A stretch of DNA of 23,642 nt from Candidatus Omnitrophota bacterium (GCA_021735105.1 JAIPHS010000005.1:1-23642), one strand, 5' to 3'. Shown: positions 7,484-16,729, counted from the first letter of the stretch. Program-made: numbers and translations. The notes: generated by a model from the sequence alone, not told the origin.

Positions 7484-8098
7484 CTATAGAGTTAGGATAT
7501 TATTAATTTCTTTAGCTAAATCATCTTTTGAACTGATTTTAGTTATATTTTTTTGCTTATCAACCAGCATTGCTTTGTAGCCATCCCTTAAATCTTCTAA
7601 AGCATTAGCCACTACATAATTTGAACCATTTTCTTTTAAACTTCGATAAGCTTTATCAATTATCCCCCTTTTTTTTGCCTCAAGTTTAAATTGGATTAAT
7701 ATAGAATCTTTAGCCAGTTTTCGAATGATTTTGATTATTTTTGGAGCAGGGATTAAAGAAATATTAAGATTTTTTTTTCCGGAAGGAATTTTTCCTTCTT
7801 TTTTTTTCTTTGACAAATAATCACTTACAGCTGCCATATGAATTATAGCATCAAAATTATTGCTTTTTAAGAGATCTGTTATTTTCTTTTTAAACTCAGC
7901 AAAATAATAAAAATAAAGACTATTTATGCCGGTAACTTTACCAACTGAATAAGGATTTATAATTAAGGTAATCTTATGGCCTTTCTCTGATAATTTATTA
8001 GCTAAATAAAGACCGGTTCTACCGGTAAAACGATTAGTTAAAACTCTTACCTCATCAACTTTTGCCCAAGTAGGGCCGGCTGTAATTAATAGTTGCAT
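7484..8098 (-). CDS. coaB: Phosphopantothenate-cysteine ligase CoaB (stand-alone)
   Basis: The 204-residue enzyme joins 4'-phosphopantothenate to cysteine after nucleotide activation. Conserved marks are LLITAGPTWAKVDEVRVLTN and the following RFTGRTG (usual form TAGGTREPIDPVR...NRSSGKMG), IIHMAAVSDY, a GKIPSGKKNL lysine cluster at the KIKK loop position, and NYVVANAL. It is divergent: the usual GFAAET is replaced by IQFKLEA. Stand-alone CoaB with a separate CoaC is known from streptococci and enterococci. It starts 21 bp after pyk. Product call is firm; the detailed nucleotide preference cannot be read from sequence. Confidence 0.85.
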   Translation of the reverse strand: MQLLITAGPTWAKVDEVRVLTNRFTGRTGLYLANKLSEKGHKITLIINPYSVGKVTGINSLYFYYFAEFKKKITDLLKSNNFDAIIHMAAVSDYLSKKKKEGKIPSGKKNLNISLIPAPKIIKIIRKLAKDSILIQFKLEAKKRGIIDKAYRSLKENGSNYVVANALEDLRDGYKAMLVDKQKNITKISSKDDLAKEINNILTL

Positions 8099-8119
8099 AA
8101 CTTTAAACCAGATAATCCT

Positions 8120-9166
8120 TTAAAACAAATCCTCTTTTTGTTCTTTAGTTGTATATTCTATAATTTTCCTAGCTATCTTTATGACCTCAGCCGGATAAGC
8201 GCCTATTGCAGTTTCTCCGGAAAAAAGTAAAAAATCTGCTCCATCTAAGATAGCATTGGCTATATCTGATACTTCAGCTCTGGTAGGAATAAAATTTTTG
8301 GTCATAGTCTCAAGCATCTGCGTTGCAACCACCGAAGGCCTCAAAGCTTTTTTTGTTTTTTCTAATATTTTTTTCTGAAGATACGGCACTTTGTAAATAG
8401 GAAGGCAAATCCCTAAATCACCCCGGGCTACAACTATTCCGTCAGCTTCCTCGATTAACTGATCGATATGTTTTAGGCCTTGGATGCTCTCTACCTTAGC
8501 AAATATTTTGGGTATTTTACCGGCTGCCGAGGAATGAATTCTTTGTTTTTTCAAAAAACCTCTTAAAGTTAAAATATCTTTTTTATTCCTTACAAATGAT
8601 TGCGCAATATAATCAACCGGATAACTAAGGGTAGAAATCAAATCTTTTTTATCTTTATCGGTTAAAGGTTCAAAATCAAGTTCAGCCCCGACTATATTTA
8701 TGCCTTTTCTTTTCTGGAGCCGGCCGCCTCTTACAACTCTAGTTTTAATCTTTTTCTTATTGATAGCTTCTATTTTAAGTATAATTTTACCGTCATCTAT
8801 ATAGATAACATTTTCTTTTTTTATCTTTTTTAATGAACCTCGATAATCAAAAGGAATAATCTTTTGATTCCCTACAATATTTTTTTGGCTAAGGTAAAGT
8901 ATTGAATTATTCTTTAGAGTTATTTTTTTTGATTCTAACTTTCCTACTCTTACTCGATATCCCTCTAAATCCTGCATTATTTTTATCTTTCTTTTGCTTT
9001 TTTTATTAATTTGATTGATTAACTTTATTTTTTTTAGATGCGCAGCCCGAGACCCATGAGAAAAATTAAGCCTCACCACATCTAAACCTTCCTTAGCCAT
9101 CTTCGTTATAGTTTTTTTGTCCCGGCTAGCAGGGCCTAGAGTTGCAATAATTTTTGTTCTTTTCAT
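8120..9166 (-). CDS. pyk: Pyruvate kinase, short form lacking the C-terminal domain
   Basis: This enzyme would transfer phosphate from phosphoenolpyruvate to ADP. The A and B domains are complete: KIIATLGPAS, VVRLNFSHGS (Arg32), DLEGYRVRVG (66-75), the B-domain lid (about 72-160), the catalytic Lys in AKVES (Lys224), VARGDLG (246-252), ATQMLETM with Thr282, and PTRAEVSDIANAILDGAD. The protein ends at residue 348, soon after SGETAIGAYPAEVI, so the C domain of about 120 residues that carries effector sites in typical 470-residue enzymes is absent. Two core changes stand out: Tyr70 where GPE/GPK normally has Pro, and Arg71 at the Glu/Lys position linked to potassium dependence. DLGICLP replaces DLGVEIP. 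The gene lies 16 bp after addB. Confidence 0.85.
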   Translation of the reverse strand: MKRTKIIATLGPASRDKKTITKMAKEGLDVVRLNFSHGSRAAHLKKIKLINQINKKSKRKIKIMQDLEGYRVRVGKLESKKITLKNNSILYLSQKNIVGNQKIIPFDYRGSLKKIKKENVIYIDDGKIILKIEAINKKKIKTRVVRGGRLQKRKGINIVGAELDFEPLTDKDKKDLISTLSYPVDYIAQSFVRNKKDILTLRGFLKKQRIHSSAAGKIPKIFAKVESIQGLKHIDQLIEEADGIVVARGDLGICLPIYKVPYLQKKILEKTKKALRPSVVATQMLETMTKNFIPTRAEVSDIANAILDGADFLLFSGETAIGAYPAEVIKIARKIIEYTTKEQKEDLF

Positions 9167-9182
9167 AAGTTTAATTTAACCT

Positions 9183-12044
9183 CTAACTGCATAAGTTATA
9201 AAATGGACAATATTGACACCTTCTTGAATCTTTATCTGGACTAAAAGGAACCCCCGGATCAAATAGTTCATCTAATATAAATCTAAGGGCTCCTAGGCAA
9301 GTGTCAACAACTTTTTTTCTTTTTAGCCAATCAGCCGAAGAGATAAAAGAAGTTATTTCGGCTGTACGTAAATTATAGACATAAGCATTAACTTTTTTTT
9401 CCTTAAATCTCTTTTGGACAAAATAATAATAAAGCGGCAATTGAAAAGATTTTATCTTTGCCCTTATCTCTTGCCGGCAATAGTTCATCTTCTCCAGGCT
9501 AGTTAATTTAGCAGGAACAACATCCCCGCCGCCGGTTTTATAATCAATTACCAACAGATTATCCCCCCTAGATAGGTCGATTCTATCCACAATATACTTA
9601 AAATTTAATAGGGTTTCATTAATTCTCAACTTATCAGAATACTCTTTTTCTAAAGCTTCAATCTTTTCAATATTTGGAGCTCTTTGGCTTTCCTGGTCAA
9701 AAAACTTATCTAGGCGAGCTTTAATAATTTCTTTAAGTAAAAACGAGTCAGATTGCATTTTGGGAACTATTTCTTTATCATATTTCCGGTTAAAAACTTT
9801 TTTAAAATAATTATTAAATTGCGAATCAAATACCGGTTTTTTTCCTAAAAACTTTTTATAAACCTCATAAAGAAATTCATGAATAAAAGTTCCAATTTGT
9901 GAATCCTCTACCCCTTTTAATAGATCTTTTTTTTCAGCTAAACCCAATACATATTTATAGTAAAACTGCAACGGGCATTCTAGGTAAGTGTTAATTCTTG
10001 ATACTGAATAAGTGGAGTTTTTTAGAAATTCTATAATTTTAGGGCTTTTTTTAATTGATTGGCCCGGTCTTGGAAAAGATAAAGAAAATGAAAGTTGAGG
10101 TACTAAATCTAGATTAATCTTATCTCCTTTTTTTTGTTTCTGCCAAATTATGTTTTCAACAAACCTGCTTTTTTCTAAGGCTTGATTTTTAGCCCAAATC
10201 AAAGACACATCTTTAGCAGATTCAACCAGGCGCATAAGATGGTACCTTTGAATTTCTTCTTCTTTTGATAGAGCCGGCAAGCCTAAGCTCATCATTACTT
10301 CTGCAGGGATAAGAGGTTCGGTAACTTTTAATTTAGGTAAAATACCTTCATTAGCATCTAAAACTATAACATTTTTAAACCGTAGGGCTCTTGTTTCAAA
10401 TAAACCTAAAATTTGAGTGCCGGATAAAGGCAAACCTTTAAAAGAAATTCGAGTTGATTCAATCCTTTGTTTAAAAATATCCCAAATCTGATCACTTACA
10501 AAAGTTTTATCTGAAAAAGATAAAGAACTAAAATTTTCTTGAATTTTATAAATTGCATCTAGGCTTTTTAGCTCAAGAGGAAACTTCAAAAGTAACTGAT
10601 GATTCGATAAACAATCAAGCACTAATTTAATCTGTTGAGAAAATTTTTCAAAACTATCAATTTTTTCCCAGCCGCGAAAAAATAAATCATGAATTTGGTT
10701 AATTATTTTACGGTAATCAGACAAACTTAAATTATAATCAATCGATTCAAGTGTTTTCTGACATTCTTTATAAATATTTTGGTCATCTTCTATCGATTTA
10801 AGTAAAACAAAGATAGTTCCGCCTACTGAGGAATCAAAAGCTCCAGTCAAGGCTTCTTCTATTTTATGAGCCAAAATTCGAGTCAGCAAAGGATCTTTTA
10901 CTATTAATATATTTTTTATCAAGGGATGTTTTAATACTTTTAAATAATCCCTAGAATAGTATTTTTTATTTTTTCGGCTTTTATGAGCATCAAATAGATA
11001 GTTAAAAAGAGCCGCTAAAGAGGTTTTTAACAAAGGGTAACCTAATGATATATTAAAATCTTTAAGTTGAGAACTTGCCTCTGAAAGCAGGGGAATCAAA
11101 GTTTCTGGGTTAGGAAGTAAAATTAAGGTTTTATCTTTTTCTTTTACGCCTTTTAATATTTCTTTAGCCAAACAAACTTGAGACTGGGTATCAAACCCCT
11201 GATAAAACTTTATATTAGAATAATCAACTTTACTCTCAAGAGGCCTTATCGGTTGATTTAATAACTTAGAATTTTTGCCCAAAACAGGCCATCTTTTTGC
11301 TGAACCCTGGAAAATACAGTCACTTTTTCCAATTTTAAAAAGCTGACTTATCACTTCACTCTCTGTTTTATAAAGATAAAAAAGATCACAAAAAAATATT
11401 TTATCAAACTCAGTTAAACTTTCTTTGTCTATTTTGCCTGCTGCATCTAAATAAATTAAACCTCGCGAATATAGTTTATTCTTTCGTAAAAAACTATGAT
11501 AATCTTTTCGAATCGAAACAATATTTTTTAAAAGATTATTGATTCCCTCAGGTATCTCATAACCAATTGCTGCACTTTTTTCAACATCTAACAAAGAAGC
11601 CCCGTCTACATTCTCTAGGTCAAGTTGGTCGATAAAAGCTGCTATTTCTTTTGCCCAGCTTAAAAATTGAGAAAAATTTACTTGTTTTTTACCTAAAAAA
11701 CCTAGTTTATTCTTAGAAATATTATAGATAAGATAATAAAGTTCTAATTCGGAAATTTCAGGAGTGGCTTGATTCCTAGATACTATATAATGCATAAACT
11801 GGTCCATAGAAAATATAGCCGGTGGTAGAAAACTATTTTTAATTTTTTTTGAAAGTTTGTCTTTTAAAAATAATCCCGGTCTTTTTCCTCCAAAAATACA
11901 AGCTACTCTTTCTAATGATTTATTCTTTTTATAAAAATTATCATATAAAAGATTAGACAGTTTTTCAATTGGGTCACAGCCAAAATTACAACTAATTATT
12001 TTTGATCTTTCCATTTTAAAACAAGTATTCTTTTTGACATTCAT
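9183..12044 (-). CDS. addB: AddB-like helicase-nuclease subunit with Fe-S/PD-(D/E)XK nuclease domain
   Basis: The 953-residue partner of AddA. The C-terminal RecB-type nuclease is clear: IDLSRGDNLLVIDYKTG (Asp823, Asp834, Lys836) then FQLPLYYYF. It is framed by the four cysteines expected for the AddB iron-sulfur cluster: Cys690 in ECPLQFYYKYVLGL and Cys943, Cys946, Cys952 in the final CQYCPFYNLC. Helicase-like relics are visible (VIVLDANEGILP, EEIQRYHLMRLVESA), but I see no N-terminal Walker A, so this subunit is probably not an ATPase, as in many Gram-negative AddBs. The first ATG overlaps addA by 29 bp; an ATG at 12014, two bases after the addA stop, is an alternative. Neither has a clear ribosome-binding site. 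Confidence 0.85.
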   Translation of the reverse strand: MNVKKNTCFKMERSKIISCNFGCDPIEKLSNLLYDNFYKKNKSLERVACIFGGKRPGLFLKDKLSKKIKNSFLPPAIFSMDQFMHYIVSRNQATPEISELELYYLIYNISKNKLGFLGKKQVNFSQFLSWAKEIAAFIDQLDLENVDGASLLDVEKSAAIGYEIPEGINNLLKNIVSIRKDYHSFLRKNKLYSRGLIYLDAAGKIDKESLTEFDKIFFCDLFYLYKTESEVISQLFKIGKSDCIFQGSAKRWPVLGKNSKLLNQPIRPLESKVDYSNIKFYQGFDTQSQVCLAKEILKGVKEKDKTLILLPNPETLIPLLSEASSQLKDFNISLGYPLLKTSLAALFNYLFDAHKSRKNKKYYSRDYLKVLKHPLIKNILIVKDPLLTRILAHKIEEALTGAFDSSVGGTIFVLLKSIEDDQNIYKECQKTLESIDYNLSLSDYRKIINQIHDLFFRGWEKIDSFEKFSQQIKLVLDCLSNHQLLLKFPLELKSLDAIYKIQENFSSLSFSDKTFVSDQIWDIFKQRIESTRISFKGLPLSGTQILGLFETRALRFKNVIVLDANEGILPKLKVTEPLIPAEVMMSLGLPALSKEEEIQRYHLMRLVESAKDVSLIWAKNQALEKSRFVENIIWQKQKKGDKINLDLVPQLSFSLSFPRPGQSIKKSPKIIEFLKNSTYSVSRINTYLECPLQFYYKYVLGLAEKKDLLKGVEDSQIGTFIHEFLYEVYKKFLGKKPVFDSQFNNYFKKVFNRKYDKEIVPKMQSDSFLLKEIIKARLDKFFDQESQRAPNIEKIEALEKEYSDKLRINETLLNFKYIVDRIDLSRGDNLLVIDYKTGGGDVVPAKLTSLEKMNYCRQEIRAKIKSFQLPLYYYFVQKRFKEKKVNAYVYNLRTAEITSFISSADWLKRKKVVDTCLGALRFILDELFDPGVPFSPDKDSRRCQYCPFYNLCS

Positions 12045-15000
12045 TTAGGTAAACAACAGCTGCCTTTATCATTTTGTTAGGATAAATATCGGCTATGGCT
12101 TCAGCATAACTTTTTAATCGGTTATAATAAACTCCTTTAGGTTGATAACCTTTTTTATAATCAACGATTACCGCTTTATCTTTAAAAATTAATAGTCTAT
12201 CTATTCTTTTGGTAGCCCCGTTTTTATCTACTATCTCTTTTTCGCAATAAACAGAAGCTTTCGGCGCAAAAAAAATATCCTTGAAATTGTTATGAGTTAT
12301 AACTTCTTTTATTTTGTTTCGATAACTATTAATATCTTTTACAAAAAAACTATTTTTTATCTCAAAAATAGCTGCATCAACATAGTTATCTATATCTTTA
12401 CCGGAACAGTCCTTTATAACCGATAAAGCTTGATGCAAAATTATACCTTGTTTTATTTCTTCTCTTGCTTGCCCTGTCCCTGCCTCAGAAAATTCTTCGT
12501 TTAAATACCTGGACCAATCTTTATAGAGCGAAGCTTCTGATTTTTTTACTTTGGGCCTAACTAATAAAGAAGGATAATTAACTTTTTTACCCTTCTCTTC
12601 TTTTTCTTTATCAATTAAAAATAGAGCTTGATTGGTTGATTTTCCGCTTTTTTTGGGAATGAATAGATAAAGCTCATACTTGGGCCTAGTTAAGGCTACA
12701 TAAATGCTATTAAGCTCATCAATACAAGCAAGCCTGTAATTCTCCTGATAGATATTTTTTAGCCTGGTTGAATAACGCCGGTACTCCTTGGTAACTCTTA
12801 ATAGGTGCAGCTTAGAATTATTTGTTGTCTCTAGATACGATTTGGTACCGGCTGTTCCCGTTTCTGGGGAAATATTCATCTTTAAAAACGGAACAATCAC
12901 TACCGGAAACTCCAACCCTTTTGCTTTATGAATAGTTAAAATTTTAACAGAGTTTTTTAAAGTTGTATCAACGTAAAGCTTTTCAGGGCCAGGGTCTTTA
13001 AGATATTCTAAAAACCCCCAAAGCCCTATTTTTTCCTCTTGGCTGTCCTTACAAAGCTGAAGAAGTTTTTCAAAAAAGGCTTGAAATTGAGGAAAATTTT
13101 TGGTCAAATCAAATTGTTTATAAATGGTAATAAGCAGCTGATAAGGAGAGATAAACCCTGCGGTTTTAAAAAATGGGGCTATTTCTTTTTTCCAAACTTC
13201 CGGAAATTGATTGAAAAACTTTCTGTAAAGATTAGCTTTATCTTTTTTATTGTTCTTATGCAAATCAAAAAGAAAAGCCCTCAGCTTACTCTTGTCCAGA
13301 CCGGTTTTCTTGCTAAAGATATCTCCTAAAATAAATGAAGCAAAACTTAAATCATCAATTGGAGAATAAAGAAATCCTAAAAAGCTTAATATTTCTTTTA
13401 TTTGAGGATGCTCTAAGACATTTAAGGTTTTTTCAGACTCAACCGGGAACCCTTCTTCCAGCAACCACCCAGTTAAAAGCTCCAACTCGCGGTTATCTCT
13501 AGTAAGTAAAGCTATATCGGCCAAATTAAAGCGCTTTTTTAGGTCTTTAACAAGGCTTACTATTTTTTTTCTTACTATTTGATTGCGCTGATTTTGGTTA
13601 TCTTCATCTAGCTTTTCAACATAGACATATCCAGAGTCATTGCTTTTTCGATAGTTTTGTTCTGAATCGCTAAAATTGTTTACAATTTGCTTTAGATAAA
13701 TACCATTTTCTAATTCTTTTGAAATTTTTGATTCCTTTAAGAATCTTGAAAGATTCTGAAAAGAAAAAATAAAATTATTAAATTCAACTATCTCTTTTTG
13801 GCTCCGCCAATTCTTTTTTAAGAGTAGAATGTCCGGTTTATAATCTAGGAATCTTTCCCTTATCCTATCAAACAATTGGCTTTGCCCGCCGCGGAAACGA
13901 TAAATTGCCTGCTTTTTATCTCCTACATAAAAAAGAGTTCCACCGGATGACAAGCCTTCTTCAACCATCAGATTCAAATTATCCCATTGGATTCTGCTAG
14001 TATCCTGAAACTCATCAATCAGATAATGCTGGAATCGGGTAGCCAAACGATAGTAAAGCTCAGCTACAGTTATCCCCTGCCGGCTAAAAAGAAACCGGGC
14101 TTGATGATTAAGCTGACTTAGGAATAAAACATCCTCTTTTTGCGAAAAAGATTCAAAAACAGCCCCAACTTCATTAAATAAACCAATATAAGAATTGTAA
14201 GAAACTTCCGCTTCCAATTCAACAACTTGTCCAATCTGTCTATAAACTGTTTCCCATTGTGTCAAAAAATCCTTATTAGCTGGTTCTCCTTTATTTAGAG
14301 AAGGATATTGCTTAGATAAACTATTAGGCAATTTTGCAATTTCAAATTGCGGATTATTTTGTTCGATAAAATTTAAAATAGATTTTTTACTGCGTTTATT
14401 GATATTAGAAGGAAAATTTTCAGACAATTTTTTTATTTTTTTATAAACCCGGCTTTTAGCTTTAAATAATGAATCGAGGCTAACTTCATATTTAGAAAAA
14501 TCTTTGCCATAACGGTTAACTAATTCAAAAAGAGCCATCATTAAATCTAAAATTTTGTCTTTAGAAAACCAACTTCCTCTATTTTCAACAAATAAATAGT
14601 GACGCAAAAAATCATTGAGTTCCCTGCTTAGGTTCTTATCAGATAACGACCTATCTATCAAGCTATCTAAAGCATAAATAAGATAATCTTTATAATCCCT
14701 TTTTATTTTAAATGTTGCAGAACGGCCGATATGCAAAGAACAGCCTAAGAGTAAAGAGTTGATAAAACTATCTATAGTTTTTACTCTAAAATAACTATAG
14801 TGGCAAATAATTTCCTCAATTAACAAAAAAGCCCTCTGACGGGCAAAATCATAGTCACCACCCAGGCTACCAAGAATATCTTTTTTTTGTTCATCAGTTT
14901 GGAAAGAATCTAAAGCAATATTCTTTAAAATCTCTAAAATCCTTTCTTTCATCTCATAAGCAGCTTTATTGGTAAAGGTAATAGCTAAAATTGTGCGTAG

Positions 15001-15144
15001 ATAATCAGCTGAAGGCGCAGAACGGTTAATCAAAATTTGTAAAAAACGTTTAGCTAGCGTATAAGTTTTCCCTGATCCGGCAGAAGCTTCAACTATAGCT
15101 ATTTGAGGAGATTTAAGGGGTATAAAATTTTTATTGTCTGCCAT
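12016..15144 (-). CDS. addA: AddA-like UvrD/RecB-family helicase-nuclease
   Basis: The large subunit of an AddAB-type enzyme that unwinds and trims double-strand DNA ends for RecA-dependent repair. Superfamily 1 motifs (numbered from a TTG at 15150) are: Walker A EASAGSGKTYTLA (21-33), Ia ILAITFTNKAAYEM, Walker B LIDEFQDTS (DEFQDT 379-384), III VGDKKQAIYRFRGG, V VKILTIHKAKGLEFPVVIVP, and VI YVALTRPKYELYLF. The C-terminus carries a RecB nuclease core, RIDRLL then AVIVDYKKG (Asp984, Asp997, Lys999). The ATG at 15144 is preferred; it lies 6 bases after a TATAGT box, which would make the mRNA leaderless, while the TTG would lie on the box itself. AddA of about 1040 residues is slightly short for the family (about 1200). 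Confidence 0.9.
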   Translation of the reverse strand: MADNKNFIPLKSPQIAIVEASAGSGKTYTLAKRFLQILINRSAPSADYLRTILAITFTNKAAYEMKERILEILKNIALDSFQTDEQKKDILGSLGGDYDFARQRAFLLIEEIICHYSYFRVKTIDSFINSLLLGCSLHIGRSATFKIKRDYKDYLIYALDSLIDRSLSDKNLSRELNDFLRHYLFVENRGSWFSKDKILDLMMALFELVNRYGKDFSKYEVSLDSLFKAKSRVYKKIKKLSENFPSNINKRSKKSILNFIEQNNPQFEIAKLPNSLSKQYPSLNKGEPANKDFLTQWETVYRQIGQVVELEAEVSYNSYIGLFNEVGAVFESFSQKEDVLFLSQLNHQARFLFSRQGITVAELYYRLATRFQHYLIDEFQDTSRIQWDNLNLMVEEGLSSGGTLFYVGDKKQAIYRFRGGQSQLFDRIRERFLDYKPDILLLKKNWRSQKEIVEFNNFIFSFQNLSRFLKESKISKELENGIYLKQIVNNFSDSEQNYRKSNDSGYVYVEKLDEDNQNQRNQIVRKKIVSLVKDLKKRFNLADIALLTRDNRELELLTGWLLEEGFPVESEKTLNVLEHPQIKEILSFLGFLYSPIDDLSFASFILGDIFSKKTGLDKSKLRAFLFDLHKNNKKDKANLYRKFFNQFPEVWKKEIAPFFKTAGFISPYQLLITIYKQFDLTKNFPQFQAFFEKLLQLCKDSQEEKIGLWGFLEYLKDPGPEKLYVDTTLKNSVKILTIHKAKGLEFPVVIVPFLKMNISPETGTAGTKSYLETTNNSKLHLLRVTKEYRRYSTRLKNIYQENYRLACIDELNSIYVALTRPKYELYLFIPKKSGKSTNQALFLIDKEKEEKGKKVNYPSLLVRPKVKKSEASLYKDWSRYLNEEFSEAGTGQAREEIKQGIILHQALSVIKDCSGKDIDNYVDAAIFEIKNSFFVKDINSYRNKIKEVITHNNFKDIFFAPKASVYCEKEIVDKNGATKRIDRLLIFKDKAVIVDYKKGYQPKGVYYNRLKSYAEAIADIYPNKMIKAAVVYLNECQKEYLF

Positions 15145-15150
15145 AACCAA

Positions 15151-15174
15151 ACTATAACTACCGGTTACAACCGG
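15151..15174 (-). promoter_or_regulatory. Putative addA promoter with palindromic operator-like site
   Basis: A TATAGT -10 box (15156-15151) lies 6 bases before the addA ATG. Just upstream is a 14-bp palindrome, CCGGTT-AC-AACCGG (15161-15174), which falls where the -10/-35 spacer would be. I see no good -35 box. This could be an activator or repressor site governing addAB; the role is inferred from position only. Confidence 0.4.
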
Positions 15175-15186
15175 AGCTTATTTTAT

Positions 15187-15258
15187 CTGATCAGTTAGCT
15201 AAAAATAAAGGAAGTTTAAAAAATGCAGGAAAAAATAAACTTAAAAATAACTGATTAG
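15187..15258. repeat. Nested inverted repeat in the pilZ-addA gap
   Basis: An outer pair CTGATCAGTTA / TAACTGATTAG (15187-15197 and 15248-15258, 10 of 11 bases pair) encloses a perfect inner pair AAGTTTA / TAAACTT (15212-15218 and 15236-15242). The outer right arm includes the pilZ stop codon. It could end or stabilise the pilZ transcript; there is no T run after the outer stem in the transcription direction. Confidence 0.4.
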
Positions 15259-15602
15259 GAAAGTTTTTCTTTAAGTTTTTTATAGTAGTAATGAGCGAAC
15301 TGGGCTTGCTTTTTTTCCTCGATTTTTGCAATTTGCCCTCCACAAAAATAACCTTGCTTTGAACTGATAAACTCTGACCAAATGACTATCATTTTCATCT
15401 TCACCGGTTCATTATCTTCAGGAAGAAAATAATTTATTGCAAGCACTTGTCCATTTTTCCATTGCATCGATGAACAAAAACAAATACCCATAAAGGTGAA
15501 ATCACTAGACTGAGCTTCATAGATTTTTCCTACTTCATTAATTGGTTTAATTTGTAAAAAATCAGAAGCTTCTAACCTAACTAACTTTCTTTTATTGTCC
15601 AT
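15255..15602 (-). CDS. Small PilZ-domain protein
   Basis: The 115-residue protein consists of a single beta-rich domain with the two PilZ hallmarks for c-di-GMP binding: an RxxxR at Arg5 to Arg9 (RKLVR) and a DxT/SxxG motif at 34-39 (DFTFMG, with Thr in place of the usual Ser). The middle part (GQVLAINYFLPEDNEPVKMKMIVIWSEF) matches the PilZ barrel, and a C-terminal helix (about 92-114) follows. It has no membrane segment or partner domain. It may act as a stand-alone c-di-GMP receptor, possibly for the pilus encoded 11 kb downstream, but that link is a guess. A perfect TATAAT box ends 8 bases before the ATG and there is no ribosome-binding site. Confidence 0.72.
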   Translation of the reverse strand: MDNKRKLVRLEASDFLQIKPINEVGKIYEAQSSDFTFMGICFCSSMQWKNGQVLAINYFLPEDNEPVKMKMIVIWSEFISSKQGYFCGGQIAKIEEKKQAQFAHYYYKKLKEKLS

Positions 15603-15610
15603 AACAATAA

Positions 15611-15619
15611 ATTATAGCA
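15611..15619 (-). promoter_or_regulatory. Extended -10 promoter of the PilZ gene
   Basis: On the minus strand TGC precedes a perfect TATAAT (15616-15611), giving an extended -10. Only 8 bases separate it from the ATG at 15602, so the transcript should begin at or within about two bases of the start codon. No convincing -35 hexamer was found. Confidence 0.6.
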
Positions 15620-15622
15620 CAA

Positions 15623-16729
15623 TTAACTCTTTTTTCTAGCCTTAGCATAAGAAACTTTTTTTAAATATCCCCAAATTAAAATATCAGTACCGATTCTTTC
15701 TATTTTTGGTTTTTTTAATTCAGGACTTTGTTTAATCTGCTTAACTCCAGCGCCACCTACCGAACTTAGAGCGTCTTTACCTCCAAAAATCTTAGGTGCG
15801 ATAAAAAAATAAGCCTTATCTACTAAATTTTGGCTAAAGAATCTTCCTAAAGTATCAGCCCCTCCTTCAACAAATACAGACATAATGCCTAACTGGTATA
15901 ATTTATTCAGAAGCTTTTTCAAAGAAATTCCTTCTTTAGTTGCTTTAGATGAAAAAACTTTAATATTTTTCGGAAGTTTATTTCTTGCCTTTAAATTTGA
16001 TGATGTAAAAACATAGGTTTTATTACTAAAATTTTTAAAAATATATGAATTTTTGGGCAAATCCAGGCTAGATGAAATTATAATTTTATAAGGAATTTTA
16101 TCTAACCCATTGAGTTTTGGATCATCCTTACGTAAAGTTTCAGCTCCAATTAATACCGCATCATACCTATCGCGAAACCTGCGCGAAAACTGCCTGGCTT
16201 TATCTGTAGTTATCCACTTTGACTCACCTAGGCTGGTTGTAATCTTTCCATCTAAGCTCTGGGCTGCTTTTGCAACCACAAAAGGAAGGTTGTCTTTAAT
16301 ATTTTTAAAAAAAACTTCATTTATCTCACTAGCTTCTTTTTGACAAACTCCTAAAGATACTTTAACCTTATTTTTTTTAAGTTTTCTGATAGATTTACCT
16401 TTAACCTGCGGATTAGGATCTTTAACTGCTATAACGACTCTCTTTATGCCTGCTTTAATTATCTTATCTACACAAGGTGAAGTCCTGCCAAAATGAAAAC
16501 AAGGTTCGAGGTTAACGTACAGAGTTGCACCTTTAGCTCTAACTCCAGCTCTCTTTAGCGCCACAGCCTCTGCATGAGCCAAGCCGCACTTTTTATGAAA
16601 GCCTTTTGATATTATTTTATTATTTTTTACAATAACAGCCCCAACCAATGGATTAGGAGAAGTTTTGCCTTGGCCCTTTTTGGCTAACTCTAAAGCTTTT
16701 TGCATAAAATAAATATCTTTTTCCATCAT
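15623..16729 (-). CDS. ribD: Bifunctional riboflavin deaminase/reductase RibD
   Basis: RibD carries out two riboflavin steps: deamination of the 2,5-diaminopyrimidine made from GTP, then reduction of its ribosyl side chain with NADPH. The deaminase domain (about 4-145) shows TSPNPLVGAVIV and the zinc site HAEAVAL (His52, Glu54) with PCFHFGRTSPC (Cys77, Cys86). The reductase domain (about 148-365) shows FVVAKAAQSLDGKITT, WITTDKARQFSRRFRDRYDAVLIGAETLRKDDP in segments, and a closing VEGGADTLGRFF. At 368 residues it is full length. It ends the riboflavin block and lies 7 bp after the PHP gene. Two consecutive ATG codons are possible starts (16729, 16726). Confidence 0.95.
   Translation of the reverse strand: MMEKDIYFMQKALELAKKGQGKTSPNPLVGAVIVKNNKIISKGFHKKCGLAHAEAVALKRAGVRAKGATLYVNLEPCFHFGRTSPCVDKIIKAGIKRVVIAVKDPNPQVKGKSIRKLKKNKVKVSLGVCQKEASEINEVFFKNIKDNLPFVVAKAAQSLDGKITTSLGESKWITTDKARQFSRRFRDRYDAVLIGAETLRKDDPKLNGLDKIPYKIIISSSLDLPKNSYIFKNFSNKTYVFTSSNLKARNKLPKNIKVFSSKATKEGISLKKLLNKLYQLGIMSVFVEGGADTLGRFFSQNLVDKAYFFIAPKIFGGKDALSSVGGAGVKQIKQSPELKKPKIERIGTDILIWGYLKKVSYAKARKKS

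Noticed and set aside
6127..8098. A fused coaBC (dfp) gene split by transposon insertion
   Set aside because: The order is CoaB then CoaC, opposite to the fusion, and both proteins have complete ends.
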